Shown here: positions 15,875 to 25,619 of the stretch, piece by piece
Position numbering within the stretch: the stretch's first letter is position 1
How the letters are laid out: each line of letters starts with the position of its first letter
NCBI GenBank assembly: GCA_008638415.1
Contig: VWVT01000015.1
Coordinates: forward strand, 62,001-126,000
Source: Nocardiopsis sinuspersici
Lineage (GTDB): Bacteria; Actinomycetota; Actinomycetes; Streptosporangiales; Streptosporangiaceae
Direction of reading: 5' to 3'
DNA length: 64,000 bases
Notes under the pieces: model-generated
The model's input: the letters and a program-made list of their open reading frames with translations, nothing else
Databases searched by the model: none
Told to the model about the DNA's origin: nothing
Position numbers and translations under genes: made by a program

Positions 15875-15931
15875 TGATCTTGCTCCTGGTGTCACCGTGG
15901 GACGCCGACAGTGCCACCAGGAGCAAGATCA
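15875..15931. repeat. 17-bp perfect inverted repeat
   Basis: TGATCTTGCTCCTGGTG (15875-15891) and CACCAGGAGCAAGATCA (15915-15931) flank a 23-bp loop. It is AT-richer than its surroundings and lies between the possible remnant and the ROK gene. It could be a transcription terminator, a protein-binding dyad or the core of a dispersed repeat. Otherwise 15761-16086 holds no gene. Confidence 0.6.
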
Positions 15932-16086
15932 CCGCCGGGGGAGCCCCCGCGCCCCGGACGCGGCGTTCCCGGCCCGCCGCGAACCGCGAGTACGCTGGTA
16001 CGCGCCCTCCGGGGGCACTGTGGCGCGGCACCCGGCGTGCACCGCGGGGCTTCCCCGCGCCACGCCACGGAAGCGGTGGAGGTTGT

Positions 16087-17337
16087 ATGGGCGGGTCGGC
16101 ACGGTCCATTCCGCACACGACGAGCAGGGCGGCGGTCCTCGACGTCATCCGGGCGGCGGGCACGATCAGCCGGGTCGGGCTGGTCGAGGCGACCGGGTTC
16201 ACCGGGGGCACGATCTCCACCATCGTCCGCGGGCTGATCGACGACGGCCTGGTCCTGGAGACCGGGCGCGCCGAGTCGACCGGCGGCAAGCCCCGCGTGC
16301 TGCTCCGGCTCGACCAGGAGTCCCGCTACGCCGTGGGCGTCCACATCGACCCCATCGGCATCACCTACGCCCTCACCGACCTCACCGGCGCCGTCGTGTC
16401 CCGGATGACCCGCGCCGGGGTGCGCGACGAGGCTCCCGCGGAGATCACCGCCCGCATGTCGCAGCAGGTGAACGCGCTCGTGGAGGGCGCCGGCGTGGAG
16501 CGCGGCCGGGTGCTCGGTGTGGGCCTGGTGACCCCGACCGGCGGACTCCACCAGCAGCCGTCGCTGCGCCACTGGGCCGACTACTCCGTGGCCGAGGAGC
16601 TGGAGGGCGCGATCGGCCTGCCGGTGGTACCGGGCAACGACGCGACCGCCGCCGCCCTCGGCGAGTACTGGTCCGGGGTGGTCGGCGGGTCGTCGATCTT
16701 CGCGGCCGTGTACATGGGCACCGGTGTCGGCGCCGGGGTGCTGGTCAACGGCATCCCCTACCAGGGGGCCAGCGGGAACGCCGGGGAGATCGGGCACGTG
16801 TGCCTGGACGTGGACGGCCCGCTGTGCTGGTGCGGCGGGAGGGGGTGCGCCGAGGCGGTCGCCGGGCCCGCGGCCGTCGTGGCGGACGCCCGTGCCGACG
16901 CGGCCCTGGCCCGCAGCGCCGACCTGACCCGCGAGGGCGGCCGGACCTGGCCCTCGGTGGCCGCGGAGTTCACCGCCGTGGTCCGCGCGGCCCGCCGGGG
17001 CGAGCCCACCGCGCGCGCCCTGCTGGACCGCTCCGCCCGCCACCTGGCCGCGGCGGTCCGCACCCTGGCCAACCTGATGGACCTGGACCTGCTGGTGCTG
17101 ACCGGGCCGAGCCTGGCCGTGGCGGGGTCCGTCTACCTGCCCGCCATCCGGCGGGAGCTGGACCGGGCGTTCTTCGCACGCGCCACCCACCCGGTCGAGG
17201 TGCGGCTGTCCACCTCGGCGGCGACCGCTCCCGCCATCGGCGCGGCCACCATGGTCCTCCAGTCCCAGCTGGTGCCGATGCGCCCCGGCCTGCGGCTGCC
17301 CGAGAACCTGTCGGAGTCCGGGGCCGCCCGGGGTTGA
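16087..17337 (+). CDS. ROK family transcriptional regulator
   Basis: The 416-residue protein has a winged-helix N-terminus (RAAVLDVIRAAGTISRVGL, FTGGTISTIVRGLIDDGLV) fused to a ROK/sugar-kinase-like domain. The sugar-binding region is PGNDATAAALGEYW...GTGVGAGVLVNG and the zinc motif is GHVCLDVDGPLCWCGGRGC, of the CxCGxxGC type. It should sense a sugar or sugar phosphate and repress catabolic genes. ATG 16087 follows GGTGGAGG. The likely target is the divergent beta-mannosidase, whose promoter holds a ROK-like dyad. Autoregulation is possible. Confidence 0.9.
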   Translation: MGGSARSIPHTTSRAAVLDVIRAAGTISRVGLVEATGFTGGTISTIVRGLIDDGLVLETGRAESTGGKPRVLLRLDQESRYAVGVHIDPIGITYALTDLTGAVVSRMTRAGVRDEAPAEITARMSQQVNALVEGAGVERGRVLGVGLVTPTGGLHQQPSLRHWADYSVAEELEGAIGLPVVPGNDATAAALGEYWSGVVGGSSIFAAVYMGTGVGAGVLVNGIPYQGASGNAGEIGHVCLDVDGPLCWCGGRGCAEAVAGPAAVVADARADAALARSADLTREGGRTWPSVAAEFTAVVRAARRGEPTARALLDRSARHLAAAVRTLANLMDLDLLVLTGPSLAVAGSVYLPAIRRELDRAFFARATHPVEVRLSTSAATAPAIGAATMVLQSQLVPMRPGLRLPENLSESGAARG

Positions 17338-17368
17338 GGGGCGCGGCCACCAGGCCGGTCCGGCCCGG

Positions 17369-17905
17369 TCATCGCGAGCCCTCAAGCTCCTCGATGGCGC
17401 GGGTCAGCCACGACACCCACCCGGCCTCCACGTCGACGCCGCCGAGCAGCACCAGCCGCTGGACGCGCTCCTGGTCGTTGGCGGGCCCGTCCGGGTAGTC
17501 GCGCCGTTCGAAGGCGCGGTACTCCTCCAGCCGGAGCAGGTGCAGGTCGCGGTGCCGGCGCAGCTCCGGCACCAGGCCGCGCACGCCCACCACCCCGGCG
17601 GCGCGCAACCGCACGGGCAGCGGGTCCCGGCCGACCCTGGGGTCCTCGCGCACGTCCACCCAGCGCTCAAGCTCCTCCCGGCCCGCGGGCAGCACCTCGT
17701 ACTCCTTCTTGCGGCCGCGCGTCGGAGCCGCCGCCGGCAGCGCCCGGATCAGCCCCTCCCGCTCCAGCTTTCCCAGCTCCCGGTAGATCTGCTGGTGGGT
17801 GGCCGACCAGAAGTACCCGATCGAGCGGTCGAAGCGCCGGGCCAGCTCCAGGCCGGAGGACGGCTTCTCCAGCAGGGCGGTCAGGATGGCGTGGGGCAGG
17901 GACAT
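17369..17905 (-). CDS. PadR family transcriptional regulator
   Basis: The 178-residue protein starts MSLPHAILTALLEKPSSG and contains FDRSIGYFWSATHQQIYRELGKLEREGLI, the PadR winged helix. The C-terminal half (GREELERWVDV to the end) is the helical Vir-type domain used for dimerisation in the larger PadR subfamily. Ligands are usually small hydrophobic or phenolic compounds. It ends close to the convergent ROK gene and begins 25 bp from the stop of the Rieske-domain gene upstream, so it may be the last gene of that unit. Confidence 0.85.
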   Translation of the reverse strand: MSLPHAILTALLEKPSSGLELARRFDRSIGYFWSATHQQIYRELGKLEREGLIRALPAAAPTRGRKKEYEVLPAGREELERWVDVREDPRVGRDPLPVRLRAAGVVGVRGLVPELRRHRDLHLLRLEEYRAFERRDYPDGPANDQERVQRLVLLGGVDVEAGWVSWLTRAIEELEGSR

Positions 17906-17930
17906 GAGCGCATTCTAGGAACCCCGGCCA

Positions 17931-18785
17931 CTACTCGGGAGCGTGCAGGCGGACCATCACCCGTCCCTCCACGGTCGACGTGTCCATGGTCTCCACCGAG
18001 GCGGTCGCGGGCCCGTGCACGACCGTTCCGTCGTCCAGGCGGAACTCGCTGCCGTGCCAGGGGCAGCGCACGCACCCGTCCACCCGCTCGCCTTCCGCGA
18101 GGGGAGCGCCCATGTGGGGGCACGTTCCCAGCACCGCGGACACGGAGTCCCCCGTGCGCGCCACGACGACCGGGACGCCGTCCACGTCGCGGCCGTCGAT
18201 CCCCCCGTCGGTGAAACCGTCCAGCGGACCGAGGTCGTGCCAGCCGTCGGGCACCAGGTCCGCGAGGTAGTCGGCGCTGTTGGCGCCCGCCGCGCGGTAG
18301 TAGGCCATGTGCCCGCCCAGGGAGCCGCTGAGGCCGACGACGCCCACCCCGGTCAGGGCCAGGAACCTCCCCCAGCCCTCGCGCCCTCGCGCACGTGCCA
18401 GCGAGGAGGCACCGAACAGCAGGGTGCCCACACCGTTGGCCGCCGCGTGCACCACGCCCACACGCTGCTGGCGCTCATGCTGTTGCGACCAGTCCGCCAG
18501 GCCGCTCACCACCGCGGGCAGGGTGGTGAGCAGACCGGCGTTGACCAGTGCGTGGGCGCTGCGCCGGTGGTCCCCGGGCAGCATGTCCAGCAGGACCGCC
18601 GCCATCCACGTGCCGATGGGCAACTGCACCAGGATCGGATGCGTGGGATGGCCGAGCTGCACACCGTGCAGCGCGTCGCGGACCTTGCCGGCCGGAATGA
18701 ATCCGGCCAGGCGCTTCAGGCGGGAGACCGCCGGGTCGAGGCGCTCGTCCCGTTCGATCGCGCGGATGTCTTCACCGAATCTCAT
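17931..18785 (-). CDS. DUF2231 membrane protein fused to Rieske [2Fe-2S] domain
   Basis: The 284 residues comprise an N-terminal DUF2231 part with about four membrane helices (GHPTHPILVQLPIGTWMAAV, VNAGLLTTLPAVVSGLADW, then two more to about residue 165). It is followed by a soluble Rieske domain. Both cluster motifs are intact: CPHMGAPL and CVRCPWHGSEF, giving two Cys and two His. It is probably a membrane-bound electron-transfer protein. The flanking fadH-type flavoprotein and PadR gene suggest a shared redox or lipid theme, but no partner is proven. Confidence 0.9.
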   Translation of the reverse strand: MRFGEDIRAIERDERLDPAVSRLKRLAGFIPAGKVRDALHGVQLGHPTHPILVQLPIGTWMAAVLLDMLPGDHRRSAHALVNAGLLTTLPAVVSGLADWSQQHERQQRVGVVHAAANGVGTLLFGASSLARARGREGWGRFLALTGVGVVGLSGSLGGHMAYYRAAGANSADYLADLVPDGWHDLGPLDGFTDGGIDGRDVDGVPVVVARTGDSVSAVLGTCPHMGAPLAEGERVDGCVRCPWHGSEFRLDDGTVVHGPATASVETMDTSTVEGRVMVRLHAPE

Positions 18786-18861
18786 GCTGAGCGGCTACCC
18801 CGTGCGGTCGGGTGTCACTCGTGTGTCACCGGCTTCCGGGAATCCTTGAACCCGGCTTGCC

Positions 18862-18893
18862 CTTCCCCGGGCGGCCCGGGCCGCCCGGGGAGG
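18862..18893. terminator. 32-bp near-perfect GC palindrome after fadH
   Basis: Two 16-bp arms pair with a single mismatch and essentially no loop, four bases past the fadH stop. There is no T-run. A terminator or cruciform-forming site is likely. Confidence 0.5.
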
Positions 18894-18896
18894 CGG

Positions 18897-20996
<2,100 letters not shown>

Positions 20997-21161
20997 TCAC
21001 ATCTGTGCGCGGGGCGCGGGGCGCTGGAACGGGGGAGCGCGGAAGGCGGGGCACGGGACGTGGGGCCCGGTGGTGCGGAGTCCCGAACGCGGGGCGCTGG
21101 GACCGGGGAGAGCTGGGAGCGCGGGCGGCGGGCCGGAACGCCTCCTGGCGGGCGGAGGCCC

Positions 21162-21959
21162 TCAGGCGTCGCTGGAGCTCTCCTTCGCCTCCACCGGCAG
21201 GAGCGCGGGGCGCTTGGGCACGCGGCCGTCACCCGAGGACCGCCCGCGCAGGCGCCGCAGTATCCACGGGCCGAGGAAGGCCCCCAGCCAGCGGACCTCC
21301 TCGGCCACCGTGCGCAACGCGCCGGACCGGGGAAGCAGGGGCAGGGGGTCGCTCCACGACTCGTCGGCGCCGGGCAGGGTGAGCGCCGAAGCCAGCGCGC
21401 CCGCGATCCTCTCGTGCCCCAGGGGGGTGCAGTGCAGCCGGTCCTGTGCCCACAGGCGCCGGTCGGTGGAGATCTCGTGGGCGGCGACGTCGGCCACCAC
21501 CACGCCGTGCCTGGCGGCCGCCGCGCGCACGCGCTCGTTGAAGTCCAGCACCCGCGGGAGCAGGGGCTTGGTCAGCGGCGCGACCTTCGCGATGTTGGGG
21601 AAGGTCAGGGTCGCCACGCGGGCGCCGGAGGCCGTCAGCTCGGCGAACATCGCCTCCATGTGGCCGACCACCTCGTCGGCGTCGTACCCGGAGCGGATGA
21701 CGTCGTTGACCCCGGCGAACACGGTGGCCACGTCGGGGCGCATCTCCAGCGCGGGGGCCAGCTGCTCCTCCCGCACCTGTCGGGCGAGCCGGCCCCGGAC
21801 GGCGAGGTTGGCGTACTCCACCCGCGCGCCAGTGGCGGCGAGGTGGACGGCCAGGCGGTCGGCCCAACCGCGGACCCCGGTGCTGTCGTCGCCGTCACCG
21901 ACGCCCTCGGTGTGGCTGTCGCCCAGCGCCACGTAACGCAGGTCCCCGTCGAACCGCAT
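21162..21959 (-). CDS. SGNH/GDSL-family hydrolase
   Basis: The 265-residue protein has the four SGNH blocks: block I LRYVALGDSHTEGVGDG (nucleophile Ser), block II Gly near NLAVRGRLARQ, block III FAGVNDVI (Asn), and block V DRLHCTPLGHERIA (Asp and His). It has no signal peptide, suggesting a cytoplasmic esterase or lipase. A basic C-terminal extension (about residues 215-265, ILRRLRGRSSGDGRVPKR) is typical of the actinobacterial branch. It stands alone between fadH and the Lrp-type regulator. Confidence 0.88.
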   Translation of the reverse strand: MRFDGDLRYVALGDSHTEGVGDGDDSTGVRGWADRLAVHLAATGARVEYANLAVRGRLARQVREEQLAPALEMRPDVATVFAGVNDVIRSGYDADEVVGHMEAMFAELTASGARVATLTFPNIAKVAPLTKPLLPRVLDFNERVRAAAARHGVVVADVAAHEISTDRRLWAQDRLHCTPLGHERIAGALASALTLPGADESWSDPLPLLPRSGALRTVAEEVRWLGAFLGPWILRRLRGRSSGDGRVPKRPALLPVEAKESSSDA

Positions 21960-22065
21960 GCCCTCTCCTCACCCTCGTGAACACCAGAATGATACTCCGC
22001 GAAGTGACTATTCAACTTGGGGAGTAGGGGCGGGGCTCCGGCCGCCGCCGGCGCGCCCGGAGCGG

Positions 22066-22548
22066 TCAGGGGCGCTCACGCGTGTCCGTCGCGTCCTGCT
22101 TCCCGTCCGGCCCCTCCGGAGCGACGGGGCGCTCGAAGAAGGTCTCCAGGACCACCGTCGCCTCCGTGCCCGAGACCCCCTCGACGGCGTACAGGCGCCG
22201 CAGGACGTCCTGGAGCCGCTCGGTGGTCGGGGTGCGCACCTTCACCAACAGGGACGCGCTGCCCGCGATGACGTGCGCCTCCTGGATCTCGGGGATGGCC
22301 GCCAGGGACTCGGACGTGTCCCCCATCCAGGCCGACGACTCCACCAGGACGAAGGCGAGCACCCCCCTGCCCAGGGCGGCGGGGTCCACCTCCACGGTCG
22401 TGCGGCGGATGACGCCGCGCGACCGCAGCTTGCGCACGCGCTCGTGCGCCGCGCCGGCCGAGAGGCCGACGGCCTCGCCCAGCGCCGCGTACGAGCGGGT
22501 CGCGTCCTCCTGGAGCAGTGACACGAGCACGCGGTCGGTCTCGTCCAT
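22066..22548 (-). CDS. Lrp/AsnC family transcriptional regulator
   Basis: The 160-residue protein has an N-terminal HTH (DRVLVSLLQEDATRSYAALG, SAGAAHERVRKLRSRGVI) and a C-terminal RAM effector domain (AFVLVESSAW, EAHVIAGSASLLVKV). I start at MDETDRVLV, which has GGGAAGAG upstream; an ATG five codons earlier is the alternative. It diverges from the SMP-30 gene over a 100-bp AT-rich region with an inverted repeat, so it probably controls that gene and itself. The effector, perhaps an amino acid, is unknown. Confidence 0.88.
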   Translation of the reverse strand: MDETDRVLVSLLQEDATRSYAALGEAVGLSAGAAHERVRKLRSRGVIRRTTVEVDPAALGRGVLAFVLVESSAWMGDTSESLAAIPEIQEAHVIAGSASLLVKVRTPTTERLQDVLRRLYAVEGVSGTEATVVLETFFERPVAPEGPDGKQDATDTRERP

Positions 22549-22582
22549 GTGCGCTCTTCCCATAGTGCTTCTCGCTGGAACC

Positions 22583-22617
22583 ATATAGCATCCTGCATTG
22601 TTTGCTATATACAGGAT
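22583..22617. promoter_or_regulatory. AT-rich dyad between Lrp-type regulator and SMP-30 gene
   Basis: ATATAGCA (22583-22590) and TGCTATAT (22603-22610) are perfect arms 12 bp apart. TCCTG (22591-22595) also pairs with CAGGA (22612-22616). It is centred in the divergent promoter region, the expected place for an Lrp-family operator. Confidence 0.6.
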
Positions 22618-22649
22618 GAAATCCTGCCTATCCAGCTTATGGGAGAACG

Positions 22650-23579
22650 ATGTCCTCTGACGACGGTATCTACGAGATCCTGGACGACCGCTTCCGCACG
22701 GGCCGCTGCGCCAACGGCGACACCCGGCTGGAACGGCTCCACCAGGGCTGCCGGTGGACGGAGGGCCCGCTCTACCTCCCCGCCTGGCGGCAGGTCGTCT
22801 TCAGCGACATCCCCAACGACCGCATGCTGCGCTGGGACGAGCAGACCGGCGCCGTCGGCCTCTTCCGTTCCCCGGCCGGGCACAGCAACGGCAACACCCT
22901 CGACCGCGAGGGGCGGCTCGTCACCTGCGAGCAGGGCAACCGGCGCGTCACCCGCACCGAGCACGACGGGACGGTCACCGTCATCGCCGACCGGTTCGGG
23001 GGCAGGCGCCTCAACAGCCCCAACGACGCGGTCGTGGGCTCCGACGGCTCGGTCTGGTTCTCCGACCCGGACTTCGGCATCACCAGCGACTACGAGGGCC
23101 ACCGCGCCGAGAGCGAGATCGGCGCCCGCAACGTCTACCGGGTGGACCCCGTGACCGCCGAGGTCCGTATCGCCGCCGACGGCTTCAGGGGGCCCAACGG
23201 ACTGGTCCTGTCCGCCGACGGGCGCAGGCTCTACGTCTCCGACACCGTCGCCAACCACATCCGCGTGTTCGGGGTGCGCGAGGACGGAACGCTGACGGAC
23301 GGCGAGGTCTTCACCGAGGCCGCGGGCGACGGCTCCCGGTTCGACAACATCCGCTTCGACGACGAGGGGCGCCTGTGGGCCGCCGCCATGGACGGCGGAG
23401 TGCACTGCTACGCCCCCGACGGCACCCTCATCGGACGGATCCGGGTCCCCGAGACCGTCTCCAACATCGCCTTCGGCGGCCCCAAGAACAACGTCCTGTT
23501 CATCACCGCCACGACCAGCCTGTACTCCCTGATGCTGGGGGTGACCGGGGCCCGGCGCGTCCACGCACCCGCCGGCTGA
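22650..23579 (+). CDS. SMP-30/gluconolactonase family protein
   Basis: This 309-residue beta-propeller protein contains CRWTEGPLYLP (metal-binding Glu), the repeated SNGNTLDREGRLV and LNSPNDAVVGSDGSVWFSDP blades, and GPNGLVLSADGRRLYVSDT. These are hallmarks of metal-dependent sugar lactonases. It likely opens a sugar lactone in the cytoplasm. GGGAGA lies four bases before the ATG. A strong hairpin follows the stop. Divergent Lrp-type control is inferred from the intervening dyad. Exact lactone unknown. Confidence 0.88.
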   Translation: MSSDDGIYEILDDRFRTGRCANGDTRLERLHQGCRWTEGPLYLPAWRQVVFSDIPNDRMLRWDEQTGAVGLFRSPAGHSNGNTLDREGRLVTCEQGNRRVTRTEHDGTVTVIADRFGGRRLNSPNDAVVGSDGSVWFSDPDFGITSDYEGHRAESEIGARNVYRVDPVTAEVRIAADGFRGPNGLVLSADGRRLYVSDTVANHIRVFGVREDGTLTDGEVFTEAAGDGSRFDNIRFDDEGRLWAAAMDGGVHCYAPDGTLIGRIRVPETVSNIAFGGPKNNVLFITATTSLYSLMLGVTGARRVHAPAG

Positions 23580-23597
23580 GACACCCCGGGAACGGCG

Positions 23598-23628
23598 AAG
23601 GCCCCGACCGGTGTCCGGTCGGGGCCTT
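23598..23628 (+). terminator. terminator of SMP-30 gene
   Basis: A 14-bp perfect stem (23598-23611 with 23615-23628) with a TGT loop lies 19 bp past the stop. A 16-bp GC palindrome at 23659-23674 follows. Confidence 0.8.
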
Positions 23629-23683
23629 GCGTGTGCCCTGCGGGGCTCTTCGGGGGTTCGGGGGGCGCCCCCCGACAAGCAGC

Positions 23684-23713
23684 GAGGGCGACCCTGCTCG
23701 CAGGGCCGCCCTC
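23684..23713 (-). terminator. stem-loop downstream of tRNA-Ser(GGA)
   Basis: GAGGGCG/CGCCCTC with an inner CCCTGC/GCAGGG helix forms a 13-bp interrupted stem just past the 3' end of the leftward tRNA. Confidence 0.55.
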
Positions 23714-23719
23714 GATCGG

Positions 23720-23804
23720 CGGAGGATAGGGGATTCGAACCCCTGAGGCGTTGCCACCAACACGCTTTCCAAGCGTGCGCCCTAGGCCACTAGGCGAATC
23801 CTCC
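23720..23804 (-). tRNA. tRNA-Ser(GGA)
   Basis: Acceptor arms GGAGGAT and ATCCTCC, anticodon loop TTGGAAA (anticodon GGA), a long variable arm and TTCGAAT identify a class II serine tRNA reading UCC/UCU. CCA is not encoded (CCG follows). Confidence 0.97.
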
Positions 23805-23906
23805 GCTGATAACTCTACATGCCGTCACGGAGTGCTCCGAACGGTTTCCGGCCGCCCCGGCGACCGCCTCCGTCGACCGCCCCGACGGCCTCGGGGCCGC
23901 GCCCGG

Positions 23907-25259
23907 TTACGGGACACGGCTGGACCGCACGCCCCTGATGGCGTTGTTGCGGAAGGCGTCCACGAACAGCGAGTGGTCGGCCCGCGCCTGGGCCGCGTAC
24001 CGGTGCGCGAACTCCACGCACCGCTGTGTGAACTCCGCCTCGTGGCCGTCGATCGCCTCCATGATCGCCACCTCGGTCTCGACGCCCCCCACGGTGGTGT
24101 CCGCGTGCGAGTCGGACACGCAGTGCGCCTTGGCGGTGGCCCGGCCCAGGTAGTCCAGCACCGGGGCGATGTCCGCGGGCTCGGTGAGGTCGTCCCAGTC
24201 CAGGTCGTTGGTGTAGGGGGAGACCTCGCTCACCACGAAGCCCACGCCGCCGATCTCGGTGTGGCCGAGCAGCGGGTCGGTGTGCGCCTGAAGGGCACGC
24301 TGGGACACGGCGGTGCGGTGCCCGTGGTGCCTGAAGGCCTCCATGATGCCGCGGTCGGTCACCACCCGTGACGGTGCGGCCACGTTGCCCTGCTTCATGG
24401 ACAGCACGACGTCGTTGTCCCACGCCTCGGACTGGCCCTCGATGAGCAGCGTGTAGGCGGGCAGCCCCGCCGAGCCGATCCCGAAGCCGCCGCTGCCCAC
24501 CACGTCCTTGACCCCGTAGCTCATCGACGCGAACCGCTGGTCCTCGGGGATGGTCCCCAGGTAGGCGTCGTAGGCGGCCAGGACCGTCTCCCGCTCCTCG
24601 TCCCCCAGGCGGCGCGCCCGCGGGCCCTCGCCGAACCGGCGGGTGTACCCCTCACGGGTGGTCATGGACGTCAGCATCGCGGCGCGGCTCTTGAGCCGCG
24701 CCTGCTGGAGGACGTCGTGCACCGTGCCGTCGGTGTTGCCCAGCTTGAGGGAGAACTCCGAGTCGCCGCCCTTCGTCGCGAAATCGCGCACCTGGGAGAC
24801 GTAGGCGTCGACGTAGTGGGGCACGAGCCTGCCGATGTCGTCGTCGGACAGGGCCTTCTGCCACCCCAGCAGGGCGATGCTGGCCACGAACCTGAGCACG
24901 TCCCAGGTGAAGTGGCCGATGTAGGCCTCGTCGAAGTCGTTGACGTCGAACACCAGGCGCCCGGTGGAGTCCATGTAGGTGCCGAAGTTCTCCGCGTGCA
25001 GGTCGCCCTGGATCCACACCCGCGAGGTGTGGTCGTTGGCCCAGGGGTCGTCCATGGCCGAGACGTCGGTGTAGAAGAGCGCGGCGCTGCCCCGGTAGAA
25101 GGCGAACGGGTTGGCCGCCATCTTGCGGAACTTGACGCGGAAGGCGGCCGGGTCGGCGGCCATCAGGTCCGAGAAGGCGTTCTCCAGGGTGTCCACGATG
25201 AGGTCGCGGCGGGCCTGGGAGCTGTCGGTGGGTTTCAGGGGGTCGAGCATGCCATCCAT
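23907..25259 (-). CDS. DUF2252 family protein
   Basis: The 450 residues match DUF2252, a family with a protein-kinase-like/aminoglycoside-phosphotransferase-like fold. Visible marks are FYRGSAALFYTD, RVWIQGDLHAENFGTY, VFDVNDFDEAYIG (a DxD pair in a kinase-like metal site), SGGFGIGSAGLPAYTLLIEG and VVTDRGIMEAF. Length is typical. Substrate and role are unknown. It stands alone between tRNA-Ser and the SRP RNA, and its start (ATG 25259) has only a weak ribosome site. Confidence 0.88.
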   Translation of the reverse strand: MDGMLDPLKPTDSSQARRDLIVDTLENAFSDLMAADPAAFRVKFRKMAANPFAFYRGSAALFYTDVSAMDDPWANDHTSRVWIQGDLHAENFGTYMDSTGRLVFDVNDFDEAYIGHFTWDVLRFVASIALLGWQKALSDDDIGRLVPHYVDAYVSQVRDFATKGGDSEFSLKLGNTDGTVHDVLQQARLKSRAAMLTSMTTREGYTRRFGEGPRARRLGDEERETVLAAYDAYLGTIPEDQRFASMSYGVKDVVGSGGFGIGSAGLPAYTLLIEGQSEAWDNDVVLSMKQGNVAAPSRVVTDRGIMEAFRHHGHRTAVSQRALQAHTDPLLGHTEIGGVGFVVSEVSPYTNDLDWDDLTEPADIAPVLDYLGRATAKAHCVSDSHADTTVGGVETEVAIMEAIDGHEAEFTQRCVEFAHRYAAQARADHSLFVDAFRNNAIRGVRSSRVP

Positions 25260-25416
25260 GATGTCCGCGAACGCGTGACTTATCCAAACAAGGCGCGTGG
25301 TTCGCGCGGGGCGCGCGGCCTGCGACGGAGCGTGTCCGGCCGGGGGGCCGGAGGGGCCGTCCGAATCGGGAGCGGAAGGGTTGCAAGAGCAGTCCGGGTG
25401 TCGGATAGACTCGATG

Positions 25417-25507
25417 CAGACCCCTCGTGCGGCGTCACCCTATGAACCTCCCCAGGGCCGGAAGGCAGCAAGGATAAGTAGGCTCTGGCGGGTGCGCGGG
25501 GGGTCCT
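25417..25507 (+). ncRNA. ffs: signal recognition particle 4.5S-type RNA
   Basis: The apical domain is unmistakable: CCAGGGCCGGAAGGCAGCA with the GGAA tetraloop and asymmetric loop that bind Ffh. The ends GACCCC and GGGGTC close a roughly 90-nt hairpin, and a pyrimidine-rich T tract follows. Its place just before dnaX is conserved in actinobacteria. Exact ends are estimated. Confidence 0.93.
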
Positions 25508-25619
25508 TTCTCTTTCTCCGGCCCGGTCGAAACCCCTCCCGGTCTGCGCCAACCGGCGCGAGTGTCACCGCTTGCAGGTTGAATGGACACGTGGCAGGGA
25601 CCAGGGGAGTGATCACACC

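Noticed and set aside
11939..15895. A continuous 1318-codon minus-strand frame spanning the LacI-type gene and the whole mannosidase region
   Set aside because: Only its end (11939-12799) is protein-like. The rest is Arg/Gly/Pro-rich antisense-type sequence overlapping the recognisable mannosidase frame, as expected in high-GC DNA.
15875..15931. Terminal inverted repeats of an insertion sequence
   Set aside because: Only 23 bp lie between the arms and no transposase is nearby.
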